From CAJQPP01 sp041747075 (GTDB taxonomy: Bacteria > Planctomycetota > Planctomycetia > Pirellulales > Pirellulaceae): a stretch of 21,178 nucleotides of DNA. Position 1 is the stretch's first letter. The number at the start of each line of letters is the position of its first letter. Below the pieces are notes generated by a model that searched no databases, was not told where the DNA came from, and saw only the letters and a program-made list of their open reading frames with translations. The stretch lies in the NCBI GenBank assembly GCA_041747075.1, contig JBGTFW010000009.1:1-21178 (forward strand), in the 5' to 3' direction. A program made the translations under genes and the position numbers. This document shows, in pieces, positions 8,501 through 15,252 of this stretch.

Positions 8501-9293
8501 AAACGCGCTGGTCAAGGCTTCCTATACCGGCATCGTTCCCATTGTTTACAAGGCACAGCGATCGCTCCTGAAAAGTCTCGTTGAGAGCATTATGCTCGCC
8601 TTTGTGATGATCGCCGCGACGATGATGGTGCTGCTCCGCCCGTGGGGGAGGCGTTTGACGTGGGGAAACGTCCTGAATTTCCGGGCCGGCCTGCTCAGCA
8701 TGATCCCCAACGTATTGCCCATGATCGTGGTCTTCGGATTGATGGGTCATCTCGGCAACCTTGTCGACATCGGCTCGATGATGACCGCCAGCGTGGCGAT
8801 GGGCGTCGCCGTCGATGACACGATTCACTTTCTCACGTGGTTCCGCGACGGCATTTCGCGCGGTCTCAATCGGCTTGAGGCCATCGCGGTCGCCTATCGG
8901 AAGGTCGCCACGGCAATGACTCAAACGACGCTGATCGCCGGTTTCGGACTGGCGGCGTTCGCGTTCAGCACCTTCATGCCGACACAGCGATTCGGAATCC
9001 TCATGCTGTTTCTGCTCATCGCCGCTCTCGTGGGAGACTTGATCCTCCTCCCGGCGATTTTGGCGGGCCCGCTTGGCAAGTGTTTTTGCAGCGTTGCGCC
9101 GCGCGCGGAAATTGACGACGAAACGGACGACGACGATCACGCCTCGGATGAATCGATGGAAGCGCGATCCCCATCCGGGATGCCACTCGAATCGGCTGCT
9201 TCGGGCAATGGCGACCCCGCGGCGCAAAAGTCCCCGCCGGTCAAGGCACCTCATATCACGGCGATGCGTCGCGGCGCGCGGGAACCGCGGTGA
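5550..9293 (+). CDS. Large RND/MMPL-superfamily exporter
   Basis: A 1247-residue inner-membrane transporter with the two-half RND plan. Membrane helix 1 (about 18-34) is followed by a large extracytoplasmic region (about 40-420), then helices at about 421-441, 446-468, 472-496, 518-537 and 548-572. The second half starts with helix 7 (about 612-632), has a second large region (about 635-1005), then helices at about 1007-1029, 1050-1068, 1072-1096, 1120-1142 and 1146-1172. The second half carries GVAVDDTIHF (Asp1089-Asp1090), the expected proton-relay site. The matching first-half helix reads LGLSGAVHVVNYYREA with no acid. The C-terminal tail is acidic (EIDDETDDDDH). Residues about 843-985 form an extra alpha/beta-looking block. 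The substrate is unknown; lipid or hydrophobic cargo is typical of MMPL relatives. The methyltransferase gene overlaps its stop. No clear Shine-Dalgarno precedes the ATG. Confidence 0.9.
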   Translation: MSRRSFFAKRIPFFGNRAMLILCAVFFLLPFILRGARESVDNIRNDVADWLPQSFTETGELKFFRDFFVGDQFVVVSWDGCNERDPRYKLFYEKVKDESLAGEQRDLERLKSMDPDSPAWAELDEEIKARRWGTELGLQETGNHYQDWGEHKEKWLLGRNKQWYFVCQNGSVFKWSGKNNVIDAGKRFVQRFLNGRNRADGTFVRQWGAETNNRFYRNPELLSARFFVDVTSGPDIFKRMAGVDGTMLVGNYSEGDRAAYEAAVETHKRLTGVLFGPTPPTDFQWTVESLIRFIPEDYQRLIDERRAFEFNRFVDELVAQKYGGDIERLKGTSQATRLGHWYDLWQRLEIDPPPRQTCLVITLNEPVLHELARAVGRPVLGKPRGRILELASGDCGINPENLHIGGPPVDNVAIDEEGSITLFRLVGLSAVIGIALAWLSFRSLRITLMVFFVGGTTAIGSIAIVYFLGGTMDAILMTMPSLIYVLGLSGAVHVVNYYREACRESGEGRAADIAVRNGLFPCALAAFTTALGLISLCTSNLTPINKFGFYSAIATIATVVFLFSYLPAALTIWPPGYRRRDPGGEATVPRRWSFTRAVERSWDRIGQWVVGHHALVVVTMLIVMVVTGLGLAKIQTSVQLLKLFRSDAKILGDYAWMENHLGKLVPMEVLLMVDSDAQIRPDELPEPAMMTNEALLETDLKMDVLERIELSDRIRRYVLEVFGDESVVPEKRIIGNVMSTDLTTPLKWAVGSQLRGAPSRIATNSELEYKRDALLDQDYLRVDPRSREELWRISLRLAALNDVDYGEFVGEIKTVVEPVLAAYRYRLEILKKLHEKFEQRDQGRVLVLGLAPEPRPQKGEPEAQIGLTRDGEVNQTGLFVNTLRDLLENSGFRYARSPSEARTYDWRDPEKFGDPSEQLWQKFLSGFDVVVVVGDNPRLDMNIVRKHASNLVTVDDYQFLVDPETRLPLEGMVTAAQRKAAGDENALVKASYTGIVPIVYKAQRSLLKSLVESIMLAFVMIAATMMVLLRPWGRRLTWGNVLNFRAGLLSMIPNVLPMIVVFGLMGHLGNLVDIGSMMTASVAMGVAVDDTIHFLTWFRDGISRGLNRLEAIAVAYRKVATAMTQTTLIAGFGLAAFAFSTFMPTQRFGILMLFLLIAALVGDLILLPAILAGPLGKCFCSVAPRAEIDDETDDDDHASDESMEARSPSGMPLESAASGNGDPAAQKSPPVKAPHITAMRRGAREPR

Positions 9294-9955
9294 TGTCCCG
9301 TCAGCTTGCCAACTACGATCGCGTGGCGGGCGTCTACGATTTGCTTTCGGGCGCATGGTCGCTCGGAAAGATTCGTGCCGCGAAACTCGATCAAATCAAC
9401 TGGCTGGAACCCGACCAGGCCGTTCTCTTCGCGGGCTGCGGATCGGGCGCGGAAGTCGAGGCGGCCGCGCGACACGGTTGTCATGTGACGGCCGTCGATA
9501 CTTCGAAAAAAATGCTCGAACAGCTCCAGCGACGGCTCGATCGCGCCGGGTGCGAAGGGCGACTGATCCATGACCGCGTTGAGAATCTTCCCGTCGAACC
9601 GCTCTACGACGTGGCTTGCGCCAATTTTTTTCTCAATTGCTTCCCTGCACCACGGATGCGCGAATTGCTGGAGCAAATCGCTGCGAAGGTCAGGCCCGGC
9701 GGACGATTGATGATTGCCGACGTCGCCCCACCCGACGGAAACGTCCTGGCGCGATTGCTCAACCGCGCCTACCTGCGAAGCGCGCGGTTTCCGTTCTGGG
9801 TGACAGGACTGGTCCACTGGCACGCCGACCATGACTATATCCAGACGCTGGGGGAACTCGGATGGAGTGTCGACGCGGTTCGGACGTTCCGGGTGCCGCC
9901 ACCAGGACCGGTGATGTACCGAAACCTCGTCGCGACCCGAAGGGAAGCAGGTTGA
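9293..9955 (+). CDS. Class I SAM-dependent methyltransferase
   Basis: A 220-residue Rossmann-fold methyltransferase. Motif I is VLFAGCGSGAE (about 44-54), the acidic end of strand 2 is AVDTSKKML (Asp69), and the post-I/motif II region includes LYDVACANFFLNCF. PGGRLMIADVAPP corresponds to motif III. The N-terminal NYDRVAGVYDLLSG resembles UbiE/Methyltransf_11-type small-molecule or lipid methyltransferases, so the substrate is open. The ATG at 9293 shares its A with the TGA of the RND gene (TGATG), showing translational coupling. A GTG at 9290 would add one residue. It may modify the cargo of, or a lipid related to, the coupled exporter, but that is inference. Confidence 0.88.
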   Translation: MSRQLANYDRVAGVYDLLSGAWSLGKIRAAKLDQINWLEPDQAVLFAGCGSGAEVEAAARHGCHVTAVDTSKKMLEQLQRRLDRAGCEGRLIHDRVENLPVEPLYDVACANFFLNCFPAPRMRELLEQIAAKVRPGGRLMIADVAPPDGNVLARLLNRAYLRSARFPFWVTGLVHWHADHDYIQTLGELGWSVDAVRTFRVPPPGPVMYRNLVATRREAG

Positions 9956-10045
9956 AGGCCGCCACAACCGGCGTTTTCACTACAATTCGCCGTGCGGGAA
10001 TGCTCGTCGACAAAGATCCGGCGGTGCGGGAAAATCCGGTAATTA

Positions 10046-10075
10046 TTGACCCTTGCCCGTGACGGTAACTATACT
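10046..10075 (+). promoter_or_regulatory. Sigma-70-like promoter
   Basis: TTGACC (10046-10051) and TATACT (10070-10075) are separated by 18 bp, each differing from consensus at one or two positions. The start of transcription would fall near 10082, about 55 bases before the GTG of the secreted-protein gene at 10139. It suggests that gene has its own transcript separate from the exporter-methyltransferase pair. Confidence 0.6.
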
Positions 10076-10138
10076 TGAATCCTCGATTGATCTGACTTTG
10101 AAGCCCGCTTTTCCGTTTCGCTTCCGGGGACATTGCAC

Positions 10139-11428
10139 GTGCGAATTCAGCATTTGACTCTCGCGGTTTGCCTGGCCAGCAGTCTCGTCGCCAGTGATCT
10201 GGCGGCTCAGCGAAAACTTGCGCCCGGCGCGCTAAAGATTATTCAGCCGGAAATCGACTTGCGCGACGTTCATTCGCTTCCCATGCCACTGCCGGGACTG
10301 GAAGTTGAACCCTACCAGCCAGCGACCTTCCCGAAAACGGAAACACTCTTCTCGACGACGCGGCAAGTCGTTTTCTTTCGCGACGTCTGGCAATACGAAT
10401 TCGGCTTCCTTGGCCTCCGCCAGCTCAAGATCGAGGCGACGGGCCCCGATGGGGGGGATCGCGTAAAGAACATCTGGTATCTCGCATATCGCGTTCGCAA
10501 TACGGGGGTGGCGGTGAGCCATGACAAGGTCCCGGACCCTCGCTTTGGACATGTCGACCACGTTATCAATACGGCACCTGGCGAACTCGACCCCAATACC
10601 TTGCCTGGCCGTTTCTTTCCGGTCTTTACGCTTTCCGGTTGGGTGCAAGACGCCGCGACCGGGACCTACCAACTGGTTGAATACAAGGACCGGGTGCTGC
10701 CAGGGGTCAAGGAACTGGTCGCACGCGAGGAGGACCCGGACGAAACGTATCTCGACACGGTTCAGATGGTCCGCCAAGTGCTGGAACGTTTTCCCGCTGA
10801 TTCCGGACAGGGCGGAACCTGGGGACTTGCGGTGTGGTACAACGTCGATCCCGCGATTGATTTTGTCACCGTCAAGGTCAACGGACTGACCAACGCCTTT
10901 CGACTGGAAAGGAACCCTGACGGCGAACTTGACGTGATCGCCAAGACGCTCCAGTTGAACTTCTGGCGGCCCGGCGACCGCATCGACGAGGACGAGGACG
11001 TCGTCGATTACGGGATTCCCCTGCTCGACAATTCGCTCGATCAATCGGAGATTGCCCGCCGCTACCGTCTGCCAGGACCGGTGATTCGCGGCCTTCACAT
11101 TAACCCGGAAAACCTTCGCAAGTCCGTTGTCTTTGAAACTGATGCGGAACTCAGTCCCCGGAATTTTGAGTCGGCGGTGGGTGCCCAACTCGATGCTGCA
11201 CAAATCGCGGAAAACGTGCTGGAGGGCTTCACCGGAGCGGGCGTCACCCTGGGCGGCGACGCGGCGATCACCACGAATATTCCGGGCCGGAGCTGGACGA
11301 TCAAGGACACCTGGGAAAACGCTCCTCGCCAGTTCTTGATCGAGCTTTATCCCGAATTCTGGGAAAAAACGATCGACGGCGGAATTCGCTTTATCAAACG
11401 TATTGATCATCTGTGGGTTTACGAGTAG
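10139..11428 (+). CDS. Secreted protein of unknown function
   Basis: A 429-residue protein from the GTG at 10139, which has GGGGA 8 bases upstream. A TTG at 10133 would sit almost on that site and is less likely. Residues 1-23 form a signal peptide (hydrophobic LTLAVCLASSLV, then cleavage near LAA-QRK). No lipobox, membrane anchor or catalytic motif was recognised in the mature part. It has many charged and aromatic residues and segments such as QVVFFRDVWQYEFGFLGLRQ and TWGLAVWYNVDPAIDFVTVKVNG, suggesting a mainly beta-sheet fold. I recall similar uncharacterised secreted proteins in planctomycetes but cannot name a family. It follows its own promoter and precedes rpmA. Confidence 0.8.
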   Translation: MRIQHLTLAVCLASSLVASDLAAQRKLAPGALKIIQPEIDLRDVHSLPMPLPGLEVEPYQPATFPKTETLFSTTRQVVFFRDVWQYEFGFLGLRQLKIEATGPDGGDRVKNIWYLAYRVRNTGVAVSHDKVPDPRFGHVDHVINTAPGELDPNTLPGRFFPVFTLSGWVQDAATGTYQLVEYKDRVLPGVKELVAREEDPDETYLDTVQMVRQVLERFPADSGQGGTWGLAVWYNVDPAIDFVTVKVNGLTNAFRLERNPDGELDVIAKTLQLNFWRPGDRIDEDEDVVDYGIPLLDNSLDQSEIARRYRLPGPVIRGLHINPENLRKSVVFETDAELSPRNFESAVGAQLDAAQIAENVLEGFTGAGVTLGGDAAITTNIPGRSWTIKDTWENAPRQFLIELYPEFWEKTIDGGIRFIKRIDHLWVYE

Positions 11429-11552
11429 ATTTCTGACTCGTCATTTCATCCACTCGCCCTGGATGTGGCAATGGTTTGACGGTGCCGCCAGTATGCGGTG
11501 CCGTTTGTTTCCAGCCGACAGTCCAACGGCGTTCGATCAAGGTACTACAGCT

Positions 11553-11807
11553 ATGGCACACAAAAAGGGACAAGGTTCCAGTCGCAACGGTCGCGATTCC
11601 AACGCGCAGCGACGCGGCGTCAAACGATTTGGTGGACAAGCCGTCCAGGCCGGCAACATTCTCGTGCGCCAGTGTGGAACGCGGTTCCACGCCGGTCGGA
11701 ACGTCGGCCAGGGCAAGGACTACACGTTGTTCGCTCTGGTTGATGGACAAGTGAACTTTGATCGCTCCGGTCGCCGCATCAACGTCGTGCCGGTCGAGAG
11801 CAACTGA
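11553..11807 (+). CDS. rpmA: 50S ribosomal protein L27
   Basis: An 84-residue ribosomal protein, the normal length. The N-terminus MAHKKGQGSSRNGRDSNAQR is the hallmark of L27, whose start lies near the peptidyl-transferase centre, and GVKRFGGQAV plus ILVRQCGTRFHAGRNVGQGKDYTLFAL complete the family. The ATG at 11553 is fixed by homology, with only a weak AAGG upstream. The frame is open upstream to 11403 but that part is not L27. In most bacteria rpmA follows rplU and precedes obg. Here it stands between a secreted-protein gene and a long non-coding leader. Confidence 0.97.
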   Translation: MAHKKGQGSSRNGRDSNAQRRGVKRFGGQAVQAGNILVRQCGTRFHAGRNVGQGKDYTLFALVDGQVNFDRSGRRINVVPVESN

Positions 11808-11982
11808 CCGCCGCGCGTGTCTCGGCCTGCCTGGCGAGCGCACCGTTCGATCGCGCGTGTCCCGCTGAAATGTCCTCGGCGGCGAAAATCCGCTATCAAT
11901 ACGAATTGGAGCGTTTTAGGAAAAAAATCCCGTGCGCATGTCGAAGAAAAGACTGGGGGTTTGCGAAACGAGCAATTTGACG

Positions 11983-12012
11983 TTATCAAAACGCGTCCCC
12001 GTGAACTAGAAT
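11983..12012 (+). promoter_or_regulatory. Weak sigma-70-like promoter of the leader RNA
   Basis: TTATCA (11983-11988) and TAGAAT (12007-12012) are 18 bp apart. The -10 box differs from consensus at one base and the -35 at two. TTGACG at 11977-11982 is a better -35 but its spacing of 24 is too long. Confidence 0.35.
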
Positions 12013-12162
12013 AAACGAGGAAACAGATTCCTCTGACGATTACGGCTGAGGGACCATTTTCAGGGTAGGCCCGATTCATCAGTGGCTCGTGCTCAGCACG
12101 CCCGAACCGCGCCTGTCTCCCAGTAGCTCCCATCGCTACAACCGGTCGGAGGATTCTTATTC

Positions 12163-12205
12163 AAAGCCGTGGTGAGTCCATCCGGACGCTCCACGGCTTT
12201 TTTTT
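12163..12205 (+). terminator. Intrinsic terminator (or attenuator) touching the next ATG
   Basis: AAAGCCGTGG (12163-12172) pairs perfectly with CCACGGCTTT (12191-12200). Within the loop GTCC and GGAC can form a second short stem. Eight T residues (12198-12205) follow, and the ATG of the flavoprotein gene starts at the very next base. As a terminator it would end the rpmA transcript or the leader RNA. As an attenuator it would control the gene it abuts. Confidence 0.75.
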
Positions 12206-13633
12206 ATGGCATTCGATTACGACGCAATCATCATCGGGTCCGGGCCAAATGGATTGGCGGCAGCTATCACACTGGCGCATCGCGGGCTGCGAACGATCGT
12301 CCTCGAAGCCGCCTCGGAAACGGGAGGCGGGACGACAACAAGGGAGTTGACCCTGCCTGGATTCCGGCACGATGTCTGTTCGAGCATTTACCCCCTCGTT
12401 TCCGTCTCCCCCTTTTTTCGTTCGCTCGCGGATGCTGGAGTCTTTCCAGAACTGATAAAACCGGAGATCGCGATGGCTCACGTCGTATCGTCCGGGGAAG
12501 TTGTCGCGATCCGCGAGAATATCGATACAACCACGAACGGATTGGGTGAAGACGGTGATCGATACCGCGCGCTGATCGAGCCTTTCCTGAAATCCTCCGA
12601 GGGGTTTTTTGACGCCATCCTTTCCCCGCCGCTTCAATTTCGACATTCGCTTTTGAAGCTCCGGTTGGGGTTGCGCGGACTCCGTTCGGCGGAAAGTCTT
12701 GCCAACAAGTGGTTTTCCCGCGAGGGGACCCGAGGGATGTTTGCCGGGATGGCGGCCCACTCAATATTGCCGCTGGACCGATGGTTGACGGGCGCGGTCG
12801 GGATGATGTTCTGCGTCGCCGCCCATGCCACCGGCTGGCCGCTCGTGCGTGGCGGGGCCGCTTCCCTTTCAAATCAACTGGTCGCGCATTTCCGATCGCT
12901 GGGTGGCGAGATTCAAACGGATTTCCTGGTAAAGTCGCTCGCCGAACTGCCAACCAGTCGCACCGTGTTGTTTGATACGTCCCCGTCGGCGCTGGCTGAA
13001 ATCGCCAGCGAGGCGTTACCCTCCAGTTATCGCAAACGACTCCAGCGGTTTCGGCATGGACCGGGTGTTTGCAAAGTCGATTGGGCGCTCGCCGGTCCGA
13101 TTCCATGGAATTCCGCTGTTTGTCGCCGTGCGGGAACTGTCCATTTGGGGGGCACGATGACCGAGATCAAGAAAAGCGAAGAGGAGGTGTGGAACGGACG
13201 TTTGCCGGAAACACCTTTCCTGCTCGTTACCCAGCCGAGTCTGTTCGACGAAACCCGGACGCCGCAAGGCCGGCACGTTGCCTGGGCCTATTGCCACGTG
13301 CCGGCGGGCAGTTCCGCGGATTTGTCCGTATTGATCGAAGAGCGAATCGAATCGGTGGCACCCGGTTTTCGCGAGCGGATCATCGGCAAGCACGTGCTCT
13401 CCGCCGCACGGCTGAATGCCTCCAATCCGAACTATATCGGCGGAGACATTGGTGGCGGAGTGATGGACCTGAGACAGTTCATCGCCCGCCCGGTTCTTCG
13501 TTGCGATCCGTACTCGACGCCGAATCCGCGGCTCTTCATGGGTTCCGCATCGACGCCGCCTGGCCCCGGCGTTCACGGGATGTGCGGCATGAATGCAGCC
13601 CGCTCGATCTTGCGTCGGGTGTTTTCAGTTTGA
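12206..13633 (+). CDS. FAD-dependent oxidoreductase, PYROXD2/phytoene-desaturase-like
   Basis: A 475-residue flavoprotein. The N-terminus YDAIIIGSGPNGLAAAITLA (GxGPNG at 11-16) is the FAD-binding Rossmann motif, with the ribose-binding Glu in IVLEA about 20 residues later. The C-terminal NPNYIGGDIGGGVMDL block and the GSASTPPGPGVHGMCG FAD-closing motif are typical of PYROXD2-like relatives of carotenoid desaturases. Such enzymes oxidise or isomerise hydrophobic polyene or acyl substrates; the substrate here is unknown. The start is fixed because an in-frame stop lies at 12173 and no other start codon occurs between. No Shine-Dalgarno is possible at normal spacing, since the terminator hairpin fills that space. 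It precedes FabZ- and FabI-like genes on the same strand. Confidence 0.9.
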   Translation: MAFDYDAIIIGSGPNGLAAAITLAHRGLRTIVLEAASETGGGTTTRELTLPGFRHDVCSSIYPLVSVSPFFRSLADAGVFPELIKPEIAMAHVVSSGEVVAIRENIDTTTNGLGEDGDRYRALIEPFLKSSEGFFDAILSPPLQFRHSLLKLRLGLRGLRSAESLANKWFSREGTRGMFAGMAAHSILPLDRWLTGAVGMMFCVAAHATGWPLVRGGAASLSNQLVAHFRSLGGEIQTDFLVKSLAELPTSRTVLFDTSPSALAEIASEALPSSYRKRLQRFRHGPGVCKVDWALAGPIPWNSAVCRRAGTVHLGGTMTEIKKSEEEVWNGRLPETPFLLVTQPSLFDETRTPQGRHVAWAYCHVPAGSSADLSVLIEERIESVAPGFRERIIGKHVLSAARLNASNPNYIGGDIGGGVMDLRQFIARPVLRCDPYSTPNPRLFMGSASTPPGPGVHGMCGMNAARSILRRVFSV

Positions 13634-13778
13634 CCAACGGCAAGTTAGCCGCGGTGCTATACGGGGCAAGTCCGGCTTCCTGCACGTCGTAACGTGGATG
13701 ACAATGGCCAGGGTTGCAGGGGACCCGTCGGTTGTGGTTTGATGACGTAGCGATTGCCTCTCCGGAACTTTCCGTTTA

Positions 13779-14255
13779 ATGACCAGTCCATCGATTACCG
13801 AATTGATTCCGCATCGCGGACCGATGCTCCTCATCGACGCAATCACCGAGCGGTCAGTGTCCGAAATCGTTTGTCGACGACGCTTTCGCGGTGATGAGTT
13901 TTTCTTTGACGGCCATTATCCGGATTTTCCGATCGTCCCGGGCGTGATCCTTTGCGAGTGCGCCGCACAGGCCGCCGCGCTGCTGATCGCCGGTTCCGCG
14001 TCCGTTTCGCCGCCCGCGAGCCAGGTCCCGGTGCTGACGCGGATGAACAACGTCCGCCTGAAACGCATGATTCGACCCGGCGAGGAAATCTCGATATCGG
14101 TGCGGCTGAACGAGACCGTGTCCGGTGCCTGGTTTCTTTCGGCAACTGTTCGGGTCGACGGCAAGCTGGCGGCCAGTCTCGACCTTGCCTGCGCCTCGGC
14201 AGCGAAGCCGGGCGGTGACGCATCCGCCATTGAGCGCGCGAGCGGGCCGTCATGA
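13779..14255 (+). CDS. FabZ-like 3-hydroxyacyl-ACP dehydratase
   Basis: A 158-residue hot-dog-fold protein of usual FabZ length. IPHRGPMLLID (about 10-20) and FFDGHYPDFPIVPGVILCECAAQ carry the catalytic His46 and Glu60 of the FabA/FabZ type. The family dehydrates 3-hydroxyacyl-ACP to trans-2-enoyl-ACP. The C-terminal 20 residues are Ala/Ser-rich and look disordered. The ATG of the following enoyl-reductase gene overlaps its stop by ATGA, so dehydration and enoyl reduction are coupled at translation. It may be a dedicated rather than the housekeeping fabZ because lpxA/lpxC-type neighbours are absent. Confidence 0.9.
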   Translation: MTSPSITELIPHRGPMLLIDAITERSVSEIVCRRRFRGDEFFFDGHYPDFPIVPGVILCECAAQAAALLIAGSASVSPPASQVPVLTRMNNVRLKRMIRPGEEISISVRLNETVSGAWFLSATVRVDGKLAASLDLACASAAKPGGDASAIERASGPS

Positions 14256-15055
14256 ATTTTCTGCAAGTAGAGGGGCGGCGATATCTTGTTTTTGGCGTCG
14301 CCAACCGAAAGAGCGTGGCGTGGCACATCGCGCAAATGCTTGAGGAAGGCGGTGCCTCGGTCGTTTACGCCGTTCATACGCCCGAACGGAAAAAATCGCT
14401 GGAGAATCTGTTAACCGGTCGCGACGTGCTCGTTTGCGACGTCGGTGATGAAAGTGAAATTGCCGCGCTTGCAAACCAGCTTGGACGGATGAGCGGCAAG
14501 CTTGACGGGTTCGTTCACTCGATTGCCTTTGCGGACTACTCGGAGGGGTTCAAGCCCTTTCACGAAACTCCAAAACACGCGTTTCTGCGAACCATCGATG
14601 TTTCCTGCTGGTCGCTGGTCGCGCTCAGTAACGCCCTTCGCGAGCTTCTCAACAACGACGCTTCGGTCGTCACTATTTCGATTTCGACGACGCGAATGGC
14701 AAGCGAGAAATACGGATACATGGCACCCGTCAAGGCGGCACTCGAATCCGCGGTTGTCTTTCTCGCAAAAAGTTTCAGCCGTTTTTCAGAAATTCGATTC
14801 AACGCCATCGCACCGGGCCTTCTTAAAACGTCGTCATCGGCTGGAATTCCGGGATACGTCGACGCTTATTTGTACGCCGAGCAGGTGATTCCGCGGCGAC
14901 GAGCGGTCCGGACGGAGGAAGCGGCGGCGGCAGCGTGTTTTCTTCTCAGCCCGCGCGCGTCGGGGGTCAACGCCCAGTCGATCGTCGTCGATGCCGGTAT
15001 GGCGATCAACTATTTCGACGACCGGATCGTCGAAAAAGTCATGCGCGGCGAGTGA
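14252..15055 (+). CDS. FabI-like enoyl-ACP reductase (SDR fold)
   Basis: A 267-residue short-chain dehydrogenase/reductase of the FabI branch, which reduces enoyl-ACP with NAD(P)H. The N-terminal GVANRKSVAW is the FabI nucleotide-binding variant (Gly15-x5-Ser21-x-Ala23). VHSIAFAD (about 88-95) matches the FabI VHSIGFA block. Tyr154-x6-Lys161 (YGYMAPVK) is the FabI catalytic spacing, unlike the x3 of ordinary SDRs. FNAIAPGLLKT and the final INAQS-like NAQSIVVDAG are also typical. The second Tyr found 10 residues before the catalytic Tyr in E. coli FabI is Ile144 here. The start overlaps the FabZ-like stop by four bases (ATGA). Confidence 0.88.
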   Translation: MNFLQVEGRRYLVFGVANRKSVAWHIAQMLEEGGASVVYAVHTPERKKSLENLLTGRDVLVCDVGDESEIAALANQLGRMSGKLDGFVHSIAFADYSEGFKPFHETPKHAFLRTIDVSCWSLVALSNALRELLNNDASVVTISISTTRMASEKYGYMAPVKAALESAVVFLAKSFSRFSEIRFNAIAPGLLKTSSSAGIPGYVDAYLYAEQVIPRRRAVRTEEAAAAACFLLSPRASGVNAQSIVVDAGMAINYFDDRIVEKVMRGE

Positions 15056-15252
15056 AGCAGTTCTGGCCTTTGCAATCGATTGGCAAACCTTGCCGGTTGA
15101 AGCGGACATGTTCAGGATTCCGGTCCGCCAGGGGCTCCGGGCGGTGCCGGTCGTTCGGCAAGTTCCACTCGCGCCGGTCGTGCCTGAATTGCTCGATCCG
15201 CTATCGCGTGGATTCCGAATACATAACCTGAGCACTGACGTTCCTGGTGTAG

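Larger units (their letters stand above)
11808..12205 (+). other. Structured non-coding leader or small-RNA region before the flavoprotein gene
   Basis: There are 398 bases with no credible ORF. A weak promoter, TTATCA (11983-11988), 18 bp, TAGAAT (12007-12012), would start RNA near 12018. The transcript would then fold GAGGAA/TTCCTC (12017-12033), CGTGC-TCA-GCACG (12088-12100) and GTAGC/GCTAC (12123-12139). It would pass a GGAGG at 12148-12152 and end in the terminator hairpin at 12163-12205. The span is about 190 nt, fitting a small RNA or a regulatory leader. I cannot match it to a known riboswitch, 6S RNA or SRP RNA by eye. Confidence 0.45.

Noticed and set aside
7350..9356. 668-residue open frame on the - strand opposite the RND gene
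   Set aside because: It is a mirror of the RND coding sequence, rich in Arg, His and Gln with no domain, and has no support from context.
10232..11410. 392-residue open frame on the - strand opposite the secreted-protein gene
   Set aside because: It is a shadow frame. The + strand frame has a promoter, ribosome site and signal peptide.
11808..12205. SRP RNA, 6S RNA or tRNA in the leader
   Set aside because: The SRP GGAAGGAAGCAG loop and tRNA T-loop sequences are absent, and the fold does not close as a long 6S-type rod by eye.
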